Of a stretch of DNA of 64,000 nucleotides, positions 32,505 to 45,822 are shown one piece after another; the stretch's first letter is position 1; the number at the start of each line of letters is the position of its first letter. Origin of the DNA: Mucidula mucida (lineage: Eukaryota > Basidiomycota > Agaricomycetes > Agaricales > Physalacriaceae); NCBI GenBank assembly GCA_015501055.1, contig JADNYV010000005.1:620001-684000 (forward strand), in the 5' to 3' direction. The notes under the pieces were generated by a model. It was given only the letters and a program-made list of their open reading frames with translations. It had not been told where the DNA came from and searched no databases. A program made the position numbers and the translations under genes.

Positions 32505-35500
32505 ATGCCCTCAGACGTAGAACGCTACATCAGCGACAACTCCCTCCGCGTCCGTTACTTGCCTTCAGTTTCTCTACTCTTTACTAACAGATATTCAGCT
32601 CTTTGGCCTCGCTGATCGTAGCATTATCGATTATGTCTTAGCTTCAGGTATGTGTTCACTATTTCCATTCCGTTCGAGCTCACGTATCCCTGCAGCATCC
32701 TCTGCCAAGACCCCGGACGCCCTCTTTTCCTCTCTCCATGCCTCAGGCCTTCCAGACACCCCCGATGCCCATGAATTCATAAATACCGTCTTCACCCAAG
32801 CTCCCCGCAAGCATAAACACAAACGTTCGGCGGCCGAAAAGGCCCAGCGCCAGGCCGAAAAGGACTCCAAATCTCTTCGTTCCCAAAAGTTTGGCTTATT
32901 GCTGGAGGATGACACAGCAGGTGTGCAGCCTCTGCCCAAGGAGAAACGGCCAAAGGAAAAGAAGGAGCGCGACCGCCACACTCGGAAGCGGGACTACGAC
33001 AACAAAGAATGGGAAAGTGATGAAGAGGAGAAGGCTAGGAAACGATATCGCGTCGATGACTCGGCAATGGATGTGGAGGAGCCAGAGCCAGAGTTTCCTG
33101 AAGAGGACGAGGCTGAGAGGAAGGAACGTGAACGGCTCGACGATTTGAAGGACAGAGACGCCTTTGCAGAACGGGTGCGCGACCGCGATCGCGAGCGAAC
33201 AAAAAAGATTGTCGAAGACCGCTCATCCAAGAAGTCTGGTGCCGCTGCCGAAGCTGCTGAACGCCGACAGCTGGCGGACGACGCGGACGCCCGTGGCATA
33301 GCTCTCCCAACTTGCGCCTACACTCTCGCCAGGAGTATCTCACGAAACGTGAAATCCAGCAGATTGAGCTTCTTCGCAAAGAAATTACCGATGATGAAGC
33401 TCTTTTCAGCGGAATGAAGATATCGAAACGGGAACGACGGGATCTCGATCGCAAGAAGGAACTACTCAAGTTGGTCGAGGAGCGAATGAAGATTAATGAT
33501 ACATACGACGGTTATCAACTTCCCGAAGACTACTTCACAGAGCAGGGCAAAATCGACAAGGAGAAGAAGAAGAACGCTCTGTACCGACGGTATGAGGAAG
33601 CCAAACCCAAGGACGACCAGTTTGTCACTGATGTTGATCAGTGGGAGGCTGCCCAGACGCAGCACAGCACCTTCAAGACTGGAGCCATGGACAAGAGGGA
33701 ACTCGTGGAGGACTACGAATACGTCTTCGACGAAAGCCAAACCATTCAGTTCGTCATGGACCAGACAATAGCAGGCAACAACAAGATGACTCCTGCTGAG
33801 AAACTACTTCAAGACCAGATTGACGCGGCCGAGAAAAGAGGTACGTTCAAGGTTTATTCCTTGGATAATATCGTGCAGCTGACGTCCCTGTGCAGCTAAG
33901 ACTATCGAGGAGACTCGAAAGAACCTGCCGATCTACCAATACAGGGAACAGCTCATTGAGGCCATCAAGGAGCATCAGGTTCTCATTGTCGTCGCCGAAA
34001 CTGGATCAGGAAAGACCACTCAGTTGCCCCAGTACCTTCACGAAGCAGGATATACCCAAGGCGGACTCAAAGTCGGGTGCACGCAGCCTCGACGCGTAGC
34101 CGCCATGTCTGTTGCTGCTCGTGTTGCTGAGGAGATGGGAACGAAAGTGGGCTATGAAGTAGGATACTCCATTCGTTTCGAGGATTGCACGAGCGACAAG
34201 ACGGTCCTGAAATACATGACAGATGGCATGCTCTTGCGCGAGTTTTTGACTGAGCCGGACCTGGCAGGTTATTCTGCGCTAATTATCGACGAGGCTCACG
34301 AGAGGACGCTTAGCACGGATATTCTTTTTGCTTTAGTCAAGGTACGTTCGTTGTGGTTCGTAAGTTTCTATGGTCGCTGACTATTCCTGCACAGGATATT
34401 GCTCGTTTTCGACCTGAATTACGGCTCTTGATTTCTAGTGCGACTATGGACGCAGAAAAGTTCAGCGAATATTTTGATGACGCTCCTACTTTCTATGGTA
34501 TGTGATCTCGGTAGTCTTGCTTACTGCGAGTAACATTGCTACAGTTCCCGGTCGTCAATTTCCTGTGGATATTCATTATACTCCCCAGCCCGAAGCTAAT
34601 TACTTGCACGCCGCCATCACCACTGTCTTCCAAATCCACACAACTCAGCCCAAAGGTGACATTTTGGTTTTTCTGACAGTGCGTTTGCTTGTTCTCCGAT
34701 CTGAACTCGATTCTGATTTGCTCTGTTAGGGTCAAGAGGAAATCGAAGCCTGTGCTGAGAATCTCCAAGAGACCGCTCGGACATTGGGCAACAAGATCGC
34801 CGAGTTGATCATATGTCCCATTTATGCCAATCTGCCTAGTGAAATGCAGGCAAAGATATTTGAGCCGACGCCGGAAGGAGCGAGGAAAGTTGTCCTTGCA
34901 ACCAATATTGCAGAGACGTCAATCACCATCGACGGTGTCGTGTTTGTCATAGATCCTGGTTTCGTCAAGCAAAACTCGTATAATCCTAGAACAGGGATGT
35001 CTTCTCTAGTGGTCGTTCCCGTACGTCTATTGTTATCATCCTTAGTCTCCATTTGCCAACTTCTCTGTCAGTGTTCCCGGGCTTCCGCAAATCAACGGGC
35101 GGGTCGTGCAGGTCGTGTAGGCCCTGGCAAGTCTTTCCGACTATACACCAAATGGGCATTTTCGAACGAACTGGAGGCCAATACGGTTCCTGAAATCCAG
35201 CGAACAAACTTGGGAATGGTTGTTCTGCTCCTCAAGTCGTTGGGTATCAACGATCTCATTGGATTTGAGTTTTTGGATCCACCGCCTGGGGAGACGTTGA
35301 TGAGGGCATTGGAATTGCTTTATGCATTGGGAGCGCTCAATGACCGCGGGGAATTGACGAAACTAGGACGACGGATGGCCGAGTTCCCCGTTGACCCAAT
35401 GTTGTCAAAGGCGATCATATCCAGTGAGAAGTATGAATGCACGGATGAGGTGTGTCGCCTCTGTTCTTCGTGGGAATCAATCTGACTGCTCGCAAGGTTT

Positions 35501-36279
35501 TGACCATCATCGCTATGTTGTCTGAATCTGGTTCATTATTCTACCGCCCTAAAGACAAGAAGTTGCACGCCGACCAGGCGCGCCAGAATTTCGTTCGAGC
35601 TGGCGGTGATCACTTTACGCTTCTCAATGTTTGGGAGCAATGGGCAGAAACGAATTATTCGCAGCAATTCTGTTACGAGCAGTTCCTCCAGTTCAAGAGT
35701 CTCAGCCGTGCGCGGGATATCCGTGATCAACTTGCTGGCCTTTGTGAACGGGTGGAGATCGTCGTGCAGGCGAATCCCAATTCAAATGACATTACACCTG
35801 TTCAGAAGGCGATTACATCTGGCTATTTCTATAATACTGTACGTCTTCACGGTCTTTGGAGGTTCTGGGTGTTCAATTTGCTTTGAAGTCTCAATTACAG
35901 AAGAGTGGCGACTCATACCGCACGCTGAAGACGAATCATACCGTGTATATACATCCGTCATCAAGTCTATTCCAGCATCAGCCGCCCGTCAAGACGTTGT
36001 TGTACTATGAACTCGTCATGACCTCCAAATCGTACATGAGGTATGTATCCCACGTTAATCTGTTTCATCTTCGCCTAACAGAATCACAGACAAGTTATGG
36101 AAATAAAGCCAGCTTGGTTGTTAGAAGGTCAACAATTTCATTCCAGCCTTAATATCCAGCTAAAATACATTACAGTTGCACCCCATTACTTCAAACCGGC
36201 CGATTTGGAACAGTTGGCTACTGGGGATAAGAAGATGCCCAAAGGTGAGGCTCTAAGCAGCGCTGCACGACCGTCGTAG
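32505..36279 (+). CDS. PRP2: DEAH-box spliceosomal ATPase PRP2 (DHX16 family)
   Basis: DEAH ATPase that remodels the spliceosome before the first catalytic step. ATG 32505; exon 1 ends about 32553, exon 2 32591-32647, exon 3 from 32696, with at least seven further introns. The N-terminus ([15 protein letters not shown], then [15 protein letters not shown] and a long charged stretch) is DHX16-like, as is [20 protein letters not shown]. Helicase motifs: [74 protein letters not shown], and [16 protein letters not shown]/ratchet and OB-fold domains follow ([40 protein letters not shown]), then [17 protein letters not shown] and [13 protein letters not shown] frame break at 33306-33308 (CCC for CCCC) lies between DARGIALP and [17 protein letters not shown]. 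Confidence 0.95.
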
Positions 36280-36451
36280 ATACATGAAAGGCCCACATGT
36301 AATCAGTTGAGGTTATAATCTTATGGGGCTTCTCTGAATCTGGGCAACGCGTAACCTCAAATAAACAACTCGTAAGTATGTAAACTCTGCTTGTAGACCC
36401 GGGTATGTACACAATAATGTACAGATTTCTAGATTACCATAACGTGGAGGA

Positions 36452-38834
36452 TCAGTAAGAGCGGCCGAACATGGTCCACCGCTTGGCGTCCTTGCCACAC
36501 GCTGGGCACTTGGTCTTGCCGGGTTCGATGGGGGTCCAGAGTGACTGGTCGAAGGGGATAGCGAGCGACTTGGCTCCAGCCGAAGGAGCACGCTCATCTT
36601 GGGGCTCATTTCTAGAGAAGCCAATCAATGATTGCGAAAATGTGGCAACAACGATACACTTACGACTTTGCGGTCGCGCTGCGCTCCTTGATGTCGTCCT
36701 CACAGGCTTCCACTTCGCACCACGGCAAAACCGCGACGCACTTGTCGTCCAATGTTGGAACTACGTCCTCCCATTTGGTGACCTCGCGCAAGCGGCTGTG
36801 GTATGTTTCCTGAGCTTTCCTGAACATGTCGTTCTGGATCGTCTCAAGAAGCGCAGACACGGTAGCCGAGACGCCCTCCAAAGAGATGGGGTCCTTGACT
36901 CCGGTGTCACGGCGGACAGTGAGAGTCTGCTTCTTGGCAATGTCGTTGGGACCTATCTCGAGACGAAGGGGAACACCCTTCTGTTCCCAATCATTGAACT
37001 TGTATCCAGGAGTGTAGCCGTCACGCAGGTCGGCCTTCACCCGGATACCCGACTTCTTAAGTGTCTTCGCCAAATCGTCACAAGCGCTGTTGATCTGAGC
37101 CCGAGTTTCGTCGCTGGTCTTCGCCGTAATACCGCAAGGAACGACGACAACCTGTATGCTGGCGACGCGAGGGGGAAGTACTAAGCCTTGGTTGTCGCCG
37201 TGCACCATAACCATAACACCAATCGTCCGAGTCGATAGACCCCACGAGTTCTGCCAGACGTACAGCTTTCCTTGCCCAGTCGGATCGTTGGGATCTTCGA
37301 CGGTGATGTTGAACATCTCTGGCCGAGAGAAGTTCTGACCGAGACAATGAGATGTTGCAGCCTGGATACCACGCCCGGTTGTGGGAATAAAGCCTTCAAC
37401 GGTGGTCGTGTATAGACCACCGGCAAATTTCTCCTTCTCGGATTTGATGCCAGGGATGACAGGGACGGCCAGAAGCTCTTCGTACACGCGGCGGTAAAGC
37501 TCGAGGATTTGACGTACTTCAACATCAGCCTCTGCCTTGGTCAAGAAGGCGGTGTGACCTTCCTGCCACAAGAACTCGCGAGTACGAAGGAAAGGTTGTG
37601 GGTTCTTGAACTCCCATCGAACGACGCTATTCCATTGGTTGAGCTTCAGAGGAAGATCTCGGTGACTCTTGATCCATTTCGAGTAGTAGGGATACATCGA
37701 AGTTTCTGAGGTGGGACGAATGGCAATGTGTTCCTCCAGTTCGGAGTTGCCTCTAAAGTGAATTGAGTATATATATTACATGGAATAGAACTCAAGACTT
37801 ACGCCCGGGTAACCCAAGCGACTTCCGGAGAAAAGCCTTCAATGTGATCCTTTTCCCGTTCCAAGACTTTGGCAGAAATGAACATGGGGAAATATGAATT
37901 CTGGACACCGAGCTCTTTGATCTGATCGTCAAACCAACCTGCCAAAATTCAGGACAAGGAACGAATAGACGAAGAAAGTCACGAACGTTGAATGATTTCC
38001 CAAATGCTATAAGACCAGGGCTTAAGAATGTAGCATCCACTGACGCTGTAATAATCCAACATGTCAGCCTTGAGCAAGACCTGTAACAGTAATCATATGA
38101 AAAATGCATATCGTAGAAAATAAAAGGTTCAAACATTAGTGTACCACGTAGGAAAATCCACTTCTTTCTTGACACCAACAGCAATTTGAATAGCGCCCTC
38201 GATTTTTGCATCATCCTTGTCCTTGGCAGCAGGTTTTGACGCAGCAGGCGCAGGCGCGGTAGAGCTAGTTTCTGCAAGGTCTAACTCCTGTAGTTTGCTT
38301 TCGGACGTCTCGAGGCTTTTAAGATAAGACAGGATCTCTTTTCCGGTCAAGAACGCGGTCGAGCTGGAGGATAAAGCGTGTAGGGCGAATTGGGAGGATG
38401 AAGATGCGATCGATGAGTCGACGACAGTGACGACTTTTGGGAAATTGGAGGCGTTCAAGGCCAAAGGAGACACTTGTAATCATCAGAAAGGAAGAATCGA
38501 AAGCGAGGAACAACATACGCGAATCCTTGTCCAGAGAAAAGAACTCTTTCAAGAGGTCCTCCGATGCCAATCGCAACTCCTTTAGATTCAGCTTTTTCCC
38601 AATGGCTCCCGAGTTCGGGTTGACGGAGTCTGGGGCAATAACCACAACGGGGACGGGGACGGCGGTCTTGGCAGTCTTTGGTTTGTAGACTAGGGTTTTA
38701 ATGAGTTGATAAGGCTCTGGCGCCGATGCTGTGGCCAACGCCGCGCGCCAGGCCGCTGGGGAGTCGGTAGCAGCGTGCTCTACAGTCGATGGCTTGAGAG
38801 AGAGCGCAGAGAGGGCCTTCGTGACCGATTCCAT
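36452..38834 (-). CDS. Prolyl-tRNA synthetase, eukaryote type, with N-terminal YbaK-like domain
   Basis: Class II synthetase that charges tRNA-Pro in the cytosol. ATG 38834 (MESVTKALSALSLKPSTVEH) begins an editing-type (YbaK-like) extension (VVIAPDSVNPNSGAIGKKLN, SPLALNASNFPKVVTVVDSS), then a charged linker (KPAAKDKDDAKIEGAIQIAV). The catalytic part shows class II motif 1 (DFPTWYTNV and SGCYILRPWSYSIWEII), motif 2 (IAIRPTSETSMYPYYSKWI, VRWEFKNPQPFLRTREFLWQ), GTSHxLGQNF-type motif (TSHCLGQNFSRPEMFNI), and QNSWGLSTRTIGVMVMVHGD. The anticodon-binding domain and the C-terminal zinc-type block (KTKCPACGKDAKRWTMFGRS-Y) follow. At least five introns; the catalytic exon (37740-36663) is intact. Confidence 0.95.
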
Positions 38835-40519
38835 GGTGAATGTGCGCGAGATCAGCAGACGAGATGGACGTATATAGTTAAGAGGAGTCCGAGTCACTCT
38901 GGCCGTTATCAGATGCCCCAGGCATCTGTTTCCAGCATACCGCCATGTAAGCATAGGTTACGCAAGAGCAGATTACTTTTTTGCCTCCCTACGCGTCCTT
39001 GCAATGCTTTTGAGGACTCCCACCCGTCTCGGCGCTCGCGAATGATGCAGGCGAATTCAGAATTTCTTTGCTGCACAGCCACAGATCACTAGTCTGCGAA
39101 CCTGAATGAGTGGAACCATTCATTAAACATTTGTTCGTAAGTAGGACAGCTTGAAAAATGTTCATATCGAGGTTGAAAACAAAGAGACATAGAATGTTCT
39201 TGCTGTTTCTTGAAAGACTTCCATTCAATGGTCTTACGCTGCTCAACCCCCAAGGGTATAAAGGGCACTAGTGAGGACTGGAATGGTTTTGAGACAAAAC
39301 TGTATGTACAATCGTTACCGCTTCCGGTGTTGCCAACACTGTTCTTCCAGCTTATGCCATAGAAGGACCTCGTGGAGCTTACAGGCAGGAGACTATCTAC
39401 AAGTCACCGGTTCATATGTAATCGATTCGATGTCGTTCGCCAACATATCTTATTTACAGGTGAATTTCACGAACACTGAGCATCTAACGACATGGGATAA
39501 CGTCGGCCACGCTTCAATGCTTCACGGCAGCAGTCAGTGCGAGAATCTGTGGAGAAAGACTGTCAAGGCCTTGCGGGAACTAATTATGAGGCTACCAATG
39601 TTATCACAGCTAGAATCTCAGGTCACAGTGGTCGAGGATCTGAGAAGCTTCATCTTGAATCACACCTCAAGATCCAGAGAGGCATAATAAGGGCGGCGCG
39701 ACTAGAAAGATACGTTAGCACGATGGGAAGTCATCTGTTGAAAACGTGAAGGTAGTGAGGCGATAAAAATCGCGCCGAGGGTGTAGCTGCTGCCGAGAAA
39801 CGCGGCCAAGAGATGAAAGTACATACATCTGATTCTCTTTGGCAGCAGGAATTTGCAGAGGGTTGTTCGCACTACCAAAAGGTTGCCTGTCATCATAAAG
39901 CGGTGATCAGATGAAAGCCAGCCTACTCTCACGAACTTATACTGAAACAAACGGGATATAGTTGCTTCCGCGATGAAGATAAACTCACGAACTTGAGCTA
40001 AACATAACATGCTCATGGTGTATTGATCATTCGACCTCGGTTAGAAGCTATGCAATCGTAACATGTCTGCTTGACAGAGAGCATGCTGGCAGCAAATGGG
40101 GACGGTGGGGAGCGTTTAGATCGATTTTAGAGGAAATTTATATTAGTTGTTTCACCAAGATTAGATCGATACACAGTCGCGTCGAGCTGTGCTTGGTCAA
40201 GGCTTCCGTGGCGTCTGTCAAGCGAGCGGAGATTGTGGTGAAAAGGCGTTCATCGTAGTGGGGATCTCATTAACAGGTGCGCGGAAAGGTTGTTGGAGAC
40301 GCGCCGGAGATCGATATAACGCGTCGATAGGCGAGAACAGGTCGGCTGTAGGCATTGTGCAATATTAAAGCCAGAAAAGCAACGAGATATGTCGTCGTTC
40401 CCACGTCAAGTCCAGGCCCGCTGCCAAACAGTGCCTGTCGCATTCGGCAAAGTGCGGCATGGTCCTTGACTTGAATTATCAGCACAAGCTGCGAAAAAAG
40501 TCGAATCTCAACGTCTGCT
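38835..40519. other. Gene-poor spacer, possible gene relic
   Basis: About 1.7 kb with no confident gene. A plus-strand piece near 39300-39420 reads TASGVANTVLPAYAIEGPRG and then shifts and stops, as would an eroded exon; I cannot name a family. Further in-frame pieces near 39537-39749 are open but unfamiliar. Confidence 0.35.
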
Positions 40520-43500
40520 ATGCCCAGCATCTTCTCGCGGACACGAGCTCCACCTCCTAGCTTAGCTGCTCCAGACGACTTTGGCCGGGTGGCGAGCAGA
40601 ACGTCTGTCGTCGCGGAGAACGGCTACTTAGGGTTCACGACCGATCGGCAAGGGGATGGAGGGGACAGTGGCGGTTATGGCTACATGAGTTACGAGCGGC
40701 ACGTCGTCTTGAGCCCCGAGCAGGTCTCAGCCTTGGTCGACGTCGTCTCCGCCGAGCTGGGCACGCGTGGCGGCATCACCACCCCTTCATTTTCTCGTCG
40801 TCTGCACTCGACTTGTCCTCCAATGCTGTCAAGCGTCTCGTTCGCACTTTTCTCGATGCCCAGGTCTCGCCATCCCCGGAGAATGATACCAGATTTCGCG
40901 AAGAAGCACGCTTCGCAGGCCCCCATGACCTGGGAATGTTTCTGCGATGGGGACTTGCCAGGATCGTCCGAATGGTCGACGGGCGCGAGGAGCGTGGCCT
41001 GGTCTCCTGGGAGCATTATACCACTTTCCGCGACGCAGAAGTTGCAGCCGACTTTCCACATCAGCACTTTAGCACCTTTCTGCCAGCCTTGCCTCCCCCC
41101 CTACGCAGCATTGTCATTACCGTCCTTTCCGTTCTCGCACGTTTGACTGCCAACTCGACCATGTCTGGCCATACTCCGCCCACCCTTTCGCCTCTGTTTG
41201 GCGGTATATTCTTTGGACTCGGAGTACAAGGAGCGCCATTTCATCATACCTATGTTTATTATCTACGGGCCACCAACGCCATGGAGCATCTCTTGCTCTC
41301 TTTCATTCGTTTCCAGGATACCGCATCCCTCGGAGTCCCAACTCGCTTAAAGGAGTGGATTAAAGGATACCCTCTCATGCTTGCCTCCCAGTCATCCCGT
41401 CCCGAACCCCGCAAGGGTGTCCGCACAGTTCGTCTCGTCAACGTCCGGCGCAACGTTCGCATGTACTCTCGCGATCTCATTAGAAGTGCGTCCACTTGGG
41501 AGTGCGATGTTCTCAAATCTCCACCCCGCTATTCCGACGCGTACCGCAAGCGCATGGATATGCCTCCTTCATTTGAGCCAGAGGCTATTGGTACCGGAGG
41601 AGGCGAACGTTTCCGGAGTCTGACAGACTTCAAGTGGGGAGAGTTCGAGGAACTAGGCTTCGGTGGTCTCGGCGGTGATGATAAGAAGCTACAATTTGAT
41701 CTGACAGAGTCAGCCCGGAATGTATGCTATTTTCTTGTTGCACCCAGCTTATACCATCGTTGACATGTTGGTCCAGGAACGTAAAACAAAGCGACAGACT
41801 CTGTCTTGGAACGATTTCTCATCTGATGGTTTTACACGAACGGACATCGCACCTCTCATGGAGTTCAGTCCTACACCGTTGTCTCCCACAACGTCCATCA
41901 CCGACTCACCTCTCAATGGAAAGAAGTTGAAGAAGTCTGCCAAAGTACCGGTTTTCAATTGGGACATGAACCCCGTAGTTGGCGCGGAAGAAGTTGTCGA
42001 GGAAGCATTCGTTGACGCTTTCTGTGATATAGTCTGCGGATGGCCAAGCACTGAACCGGAAGAAGAACGGGAATGCAATTGGGCCATAGTGCGTCTATTC
42101 ACACGTTAATTGAAGAAAGTACTGATAGACTGCAGATCGAGTTCCGTCCAAATACTCTTATTTTGTTCGAAGAATTTGTCCCGCTGGAGTATCGTCAACA
42201 GCTTGGTTCTGCCGGTTCGACGACTCGCCGGCGACTACCCTCTCTATTTTCCTCCAATTCTTCTCCCACTAGCACTGCTTCAAAGAGCACGAGGAAGAAG
42301 AATAGCAAGAAGAACCTTGCCCCATCACTCAATGGCAGCGCCAGTACCCGAACATCGAAGAACGCGGCAGCAGAAGTAGAATTCGAGGGCCTTCTGCGCG
42401 GAGAAGGAGGACGAAAGACCAAGGTGATTAGGCTTGGTGGGGCGCCCGAAATTGTCACCTCACCAGCCCAAAGCTTTCCATTAACCAAGACGATTACTCC
42501 TATCGCTTCGCCTAAATCGCAAGCGAGGCCGATGACACCGTCAAAATCTGGTTCGTCTGATACGAAGCGGCGGTTTCGACTGAATACAACATCTATTACG
42601 ACGCCGCGGAAGAGTATTGTGTCGGGTATTCCTAGCGAGGCGACCAGTGTAGATTTCGAGACCCGAATGGCATCTTTGGATAGTGATGCGTACGAAGAGT
42701 ATCCCGTCATCAATGGCGGTACGACAGAGCGACGCGATGAAGATTCATGGGTCGACATACTTGTTGGCAGCCAGGAGCGACGCATGGCTGGTCAAGAGTA
42801 TCGTGCCAATGGAAGCTCCAAACGGAATGCCAAAGGGTATGGAGGGGACCCTGATCTGGTTAGTTTGGAAATCGAGGAAGCTCTCAAAGGTGTTCCACGG
42901 GATATGAGCGCGAGTCCCGAGGTCATGGCTCCCCGTTCTGTTGTGCCGCCGCCCGTTGACGACGGTGGTTACGGCGATGAAGACGAATCTGTGGAGATCG
43001 AGACCGTTCCCCGCCGTTCCCAATCAAGCCATTCATCACATACTGAGCGCTCTTATCGTCATGAAGAGGTGGAGGACGACGAGCCGGTGGAGGAAGACGA
43101 GGCCAAGCCAGCCCCACGAAGGCTGACTTACTTTGATTTGCATCCAGACCGGCGGCCCTCTCATCCTGTTGCAGAAAACGAACACCACGACGACGATCCA
43201 CGTGCCCGTTTCCGTGCCGACTCAGACAGCGAAGACGAGGGACAGGTGGAAGTGCGAGATGTTACACCCCGATCCCTACCTTCCGTTCCAGCTATAGTCA
43301 CTCCTCCTAGCAATGGTAGCGACGGTAGTGTGAAGAGCAAGACAGCTGCGCTTATTGAAATGTACAGGGAGAAGGAGAAGGGTTCCAGTCCTGTGCTGGG
43401 ATCGAAGAGTCCGTCAATGACTCCTTCACCTACTCCGTCGTTGAACGCAGAACTGCCCTCTCCCTCCCCAGTTCGCGGTCTTCCAGCTAGTCCCTCTCCA

Positions 43501-43614
43501 CCTGAAGCGATTTCTCCTCCTGCAATTTCCGGCGATGAAGGCAGGGCGAGTCCTGCACGATACGTGCACGGCGCGCCCTTACACAATGTCATCGAAGAGG
43601 AGGAGGAGGAATGA
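40520..43614 (+). CDS. MSB1/Mug8-domain polarity protein
   Basis: Msb1-type proteins carry a degenerate RhoGAP-like domain and act with Cdc42/Rho1 in bud emergence and cell-wall signalling. ATG 40520; exons 40520-41720, 41779-42089, 42136-43614 with GT-AG junctions giving TESARN-ERKTKRQTLSW and ERECNWAI-IEFRPNTLI. The Msb1-Mug8 region includes LSPEQVSALVDVVSAELGTR, RLVRTFLDAQVSPSPENDTR, FAGPHDLGMFLRWGLARIVR, LVSWEHYTTFRDAEVAADFP, GHTPPTLSPLFGGIFFGLGV and YYLRATNAMEHLLLSFIRFQ. The remaining 500 residues are disordered: Ser/Pro/Lys-rich, then acidic and repetitive, ending IEEEEEE. A frame break at 40792-40795 (four C, five expected) lies between RGGITTP and FIFSSSALDLSSNAVKR. Confidence 0.85.
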
Positions 43615-45026
43615 TTCCCTATCTTTATACTATCTCGCTTGATACCCACCGTCGTTTCTCTTCATACACACTGCAAATCTATCTTTCTTTGGATTACATT
43701 TTCTGCCCGTTTCCATGACTGCTCTACTTTTTATGATAGGCTTATTTACTCACCATTCTTTATTTTCTCCCCTGTTGTTAAAACGAAGAATATGTTGCCC
43801 TTTCAGTGGCTCGGGATTGTCAACTGTAGAATCGGGGGGCTGTGGTCAAGATGATTTTGAGCTTTTTTGGATTTATCACCACTCTAGCGTGATAACAACT
43901 TTTGGAGGATCGTACTCAAAGAGCGCACTTTTCGCGTCAAGCATTACGAGCTAAGAAACTTGTAGGGAACTAGATGGGATGACTCCCCCCCTTATCCAAC
44001 ATTGTTCAAGACGCCGAATTGACGTCTTCCGTGAGCGACTCACAACACCCTAGTCTCATTGGGAGACAGAAGAGCACGAATGCGTGTATCGACTGAACAA
44101 AAAGCCAACACAAGAATGACGAGAACAAGACGCGGGATGAAACCGACCGCGAAGAGGCCCACGTTACATGGTTCATATACATCCCCGCATATCCCCAGCC
44201 ATCGGCAACACAGTATGCTGTCACAGACGTGCGCGGTGACTAGCAGAGGGAGTACCGTCGTCCCTGCGCGCAAAACAGCGAATAAATAGTACGTGATTCC
44301 AAATGCCCCCTTAGTTGCCGCACATTTCCTACATAATCCCAAGCAACGGACACTGACAGCCCGCCACGCGTACGAGAATAAACTGCATTCCCAATTAAAA
44401 ACCAGGCGGCAAATGCTGCAGCTGGCGTGACCCCTTCCGCAATTTGCCGCGTTTGTCCTCTTCCACCGCCAGTATAATAATGCATCTCTCGCGTATCGCC
44501 TGTCGTTGCCTGTCACGTAGCCAAGAAGGCAATCAATGAAATGAATGAGAAGAGGAAGCGGCAAGAGATTAAATAGCGATAGAGACGGATTGCCATCTTC
44601 AAGTATCTAGAGTAAAAACAGGATGAGCCATTTCATTGTGACAATACAAGTAACCGCGACTGTAAGCCTCAAGGAAAGTGATTTGATTCGAAGTCGGAGC
44701 CTCCCCATCTCGACTAAGCAATAAGTAAGGTTTTGGCCATCGAAGGAGATGATAAGACACACCATACTACATGTCTTCTCTGGGACCATGCCAAAACATA
44801 ACATCCTCTTCTCCGTACTCCTTCCATTTCCAGAAGCGTACATCCAGTCGAAAGAAATACACCATTGCGTCTGGTCAAACGCAAAGGCAAGTTCAAAGTC
44901 AGCATGGCAGCGAATATTTTCTTTTGGTGGAGAACCGCGTTAATGTATGTCTCTGGGCTTCTTGCAGGCGACACCCTAGATTGAGAGGTACATGACACCC
45001 ACCAAGGAAGTCGGGCTTGGGACACA
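43615..45026. other. Intergenic, one candidate small membrane protein
   Basis: No recognised gene. A minus-strand open frame (44485-44240) reads MHYYTGGGRGQTRQIAEGVT then PAAAFAAWFLIGNAVYSRTR, with a short hydrophobic segment, and could be an exon of a small membrane protein; the overlapping frame 44290-44010 is also hydrophobic (FAVGFIPRLVLVILVLAFCS). Both are unsupported beyond composition. Confidence 0.3.
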
Positions 45027-45663
45027 TCAATTTATCATTTCCATGAGCGTTCGAGGCGTAGTCAAATATGACGTCGAAGTCTCCTCGTCTCCAAATCTCT
45101 CCACGTCGCGCGCTGGGAAGGAAAGGTCATCGAACACAATCAGGGCATATCACAAACATATTGAACACCAAGGAGCGTCGTGAATTGATGATAGCTCAGC
45201 CAAGGACGACAAGAATGATCCAGCCACCTGCAGTATGACCAACAGCTGTAAGTAAGACGAACCCTAGCGCAAGGATTAAGGGTATCATGTAGCCAGCAGA
45301 AAAAGCAACGAATGCCGAGGTAATTCTTAAGGTGAGTGTTGCGCAACGCCTGCAGACTGCATTGGAATTGAATCTCTCGTGGAGAAGTTGCAAGCGGAAA
45401 TAGGCAGAAAGCATGAGGATAAGATGACTGAAGGAGCTGTTACGCCTGTAATCTTGACAAATGAGAAGAGCGGCAACGTAGAACAAGAAAGACTCACAAA
45501 ATCTGAGCCGCTTTCTCGCTTCGTTGGGTGGGGTTATTGGGTGAGGTTATTCCAAACCGCCTACCGACCATACGGATATTTACGTCGTATAGAGCATTTC
45601 CAGCATTGCAACCGAAATACCTAGGTTGTAGAGGCGCTTCAAGGCGGATTGTTGTGCGTTCAT
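45027..45663 (-). CDS. Candidate small membrane protein, unknown function
   Basis: Not recognised. ATG 45663 begins MNAQQSALKRLYNL, followed by a GT donor; after an intron-like stretch a frame beginning near 45470 carries AFVAFSAGYMIPLILALGFV then LLTAVGHTAGGWIILVVLG, two adjacent hydrophobic segments that would make a hairpin of two membrane helices. A further block IVFDDLSFPARDVERFGDEE then TSTSYLTTPRTLMEMIN with stop at 45027 looks like an ordinary cytoplasmic tail. I cannot place the intron between the last two pieces with a clean GT-AG pair, so the model is provisional. Confidence 0.35.
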
Positions 45664-45822
45664 CCGTTACGGTCCGGTTGAGGCCGAGCGTGATGCCGGC
45701 ATACAAACAACAACAACTACCACGGTGTACCCACCACCATCACTTGCTCTAATGCTCCTTGGTTCTTCTTCTAATCACCCTTTAAACAGCATCAACATTT
45801 CTTGATACCGTGTTTTTTGACC

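Noticed and set aside
42195..42785. Antisense frame over the MSB1 tail
   Set aside because: It arises from low-complexity Ser/Pro codons of the sense gene.
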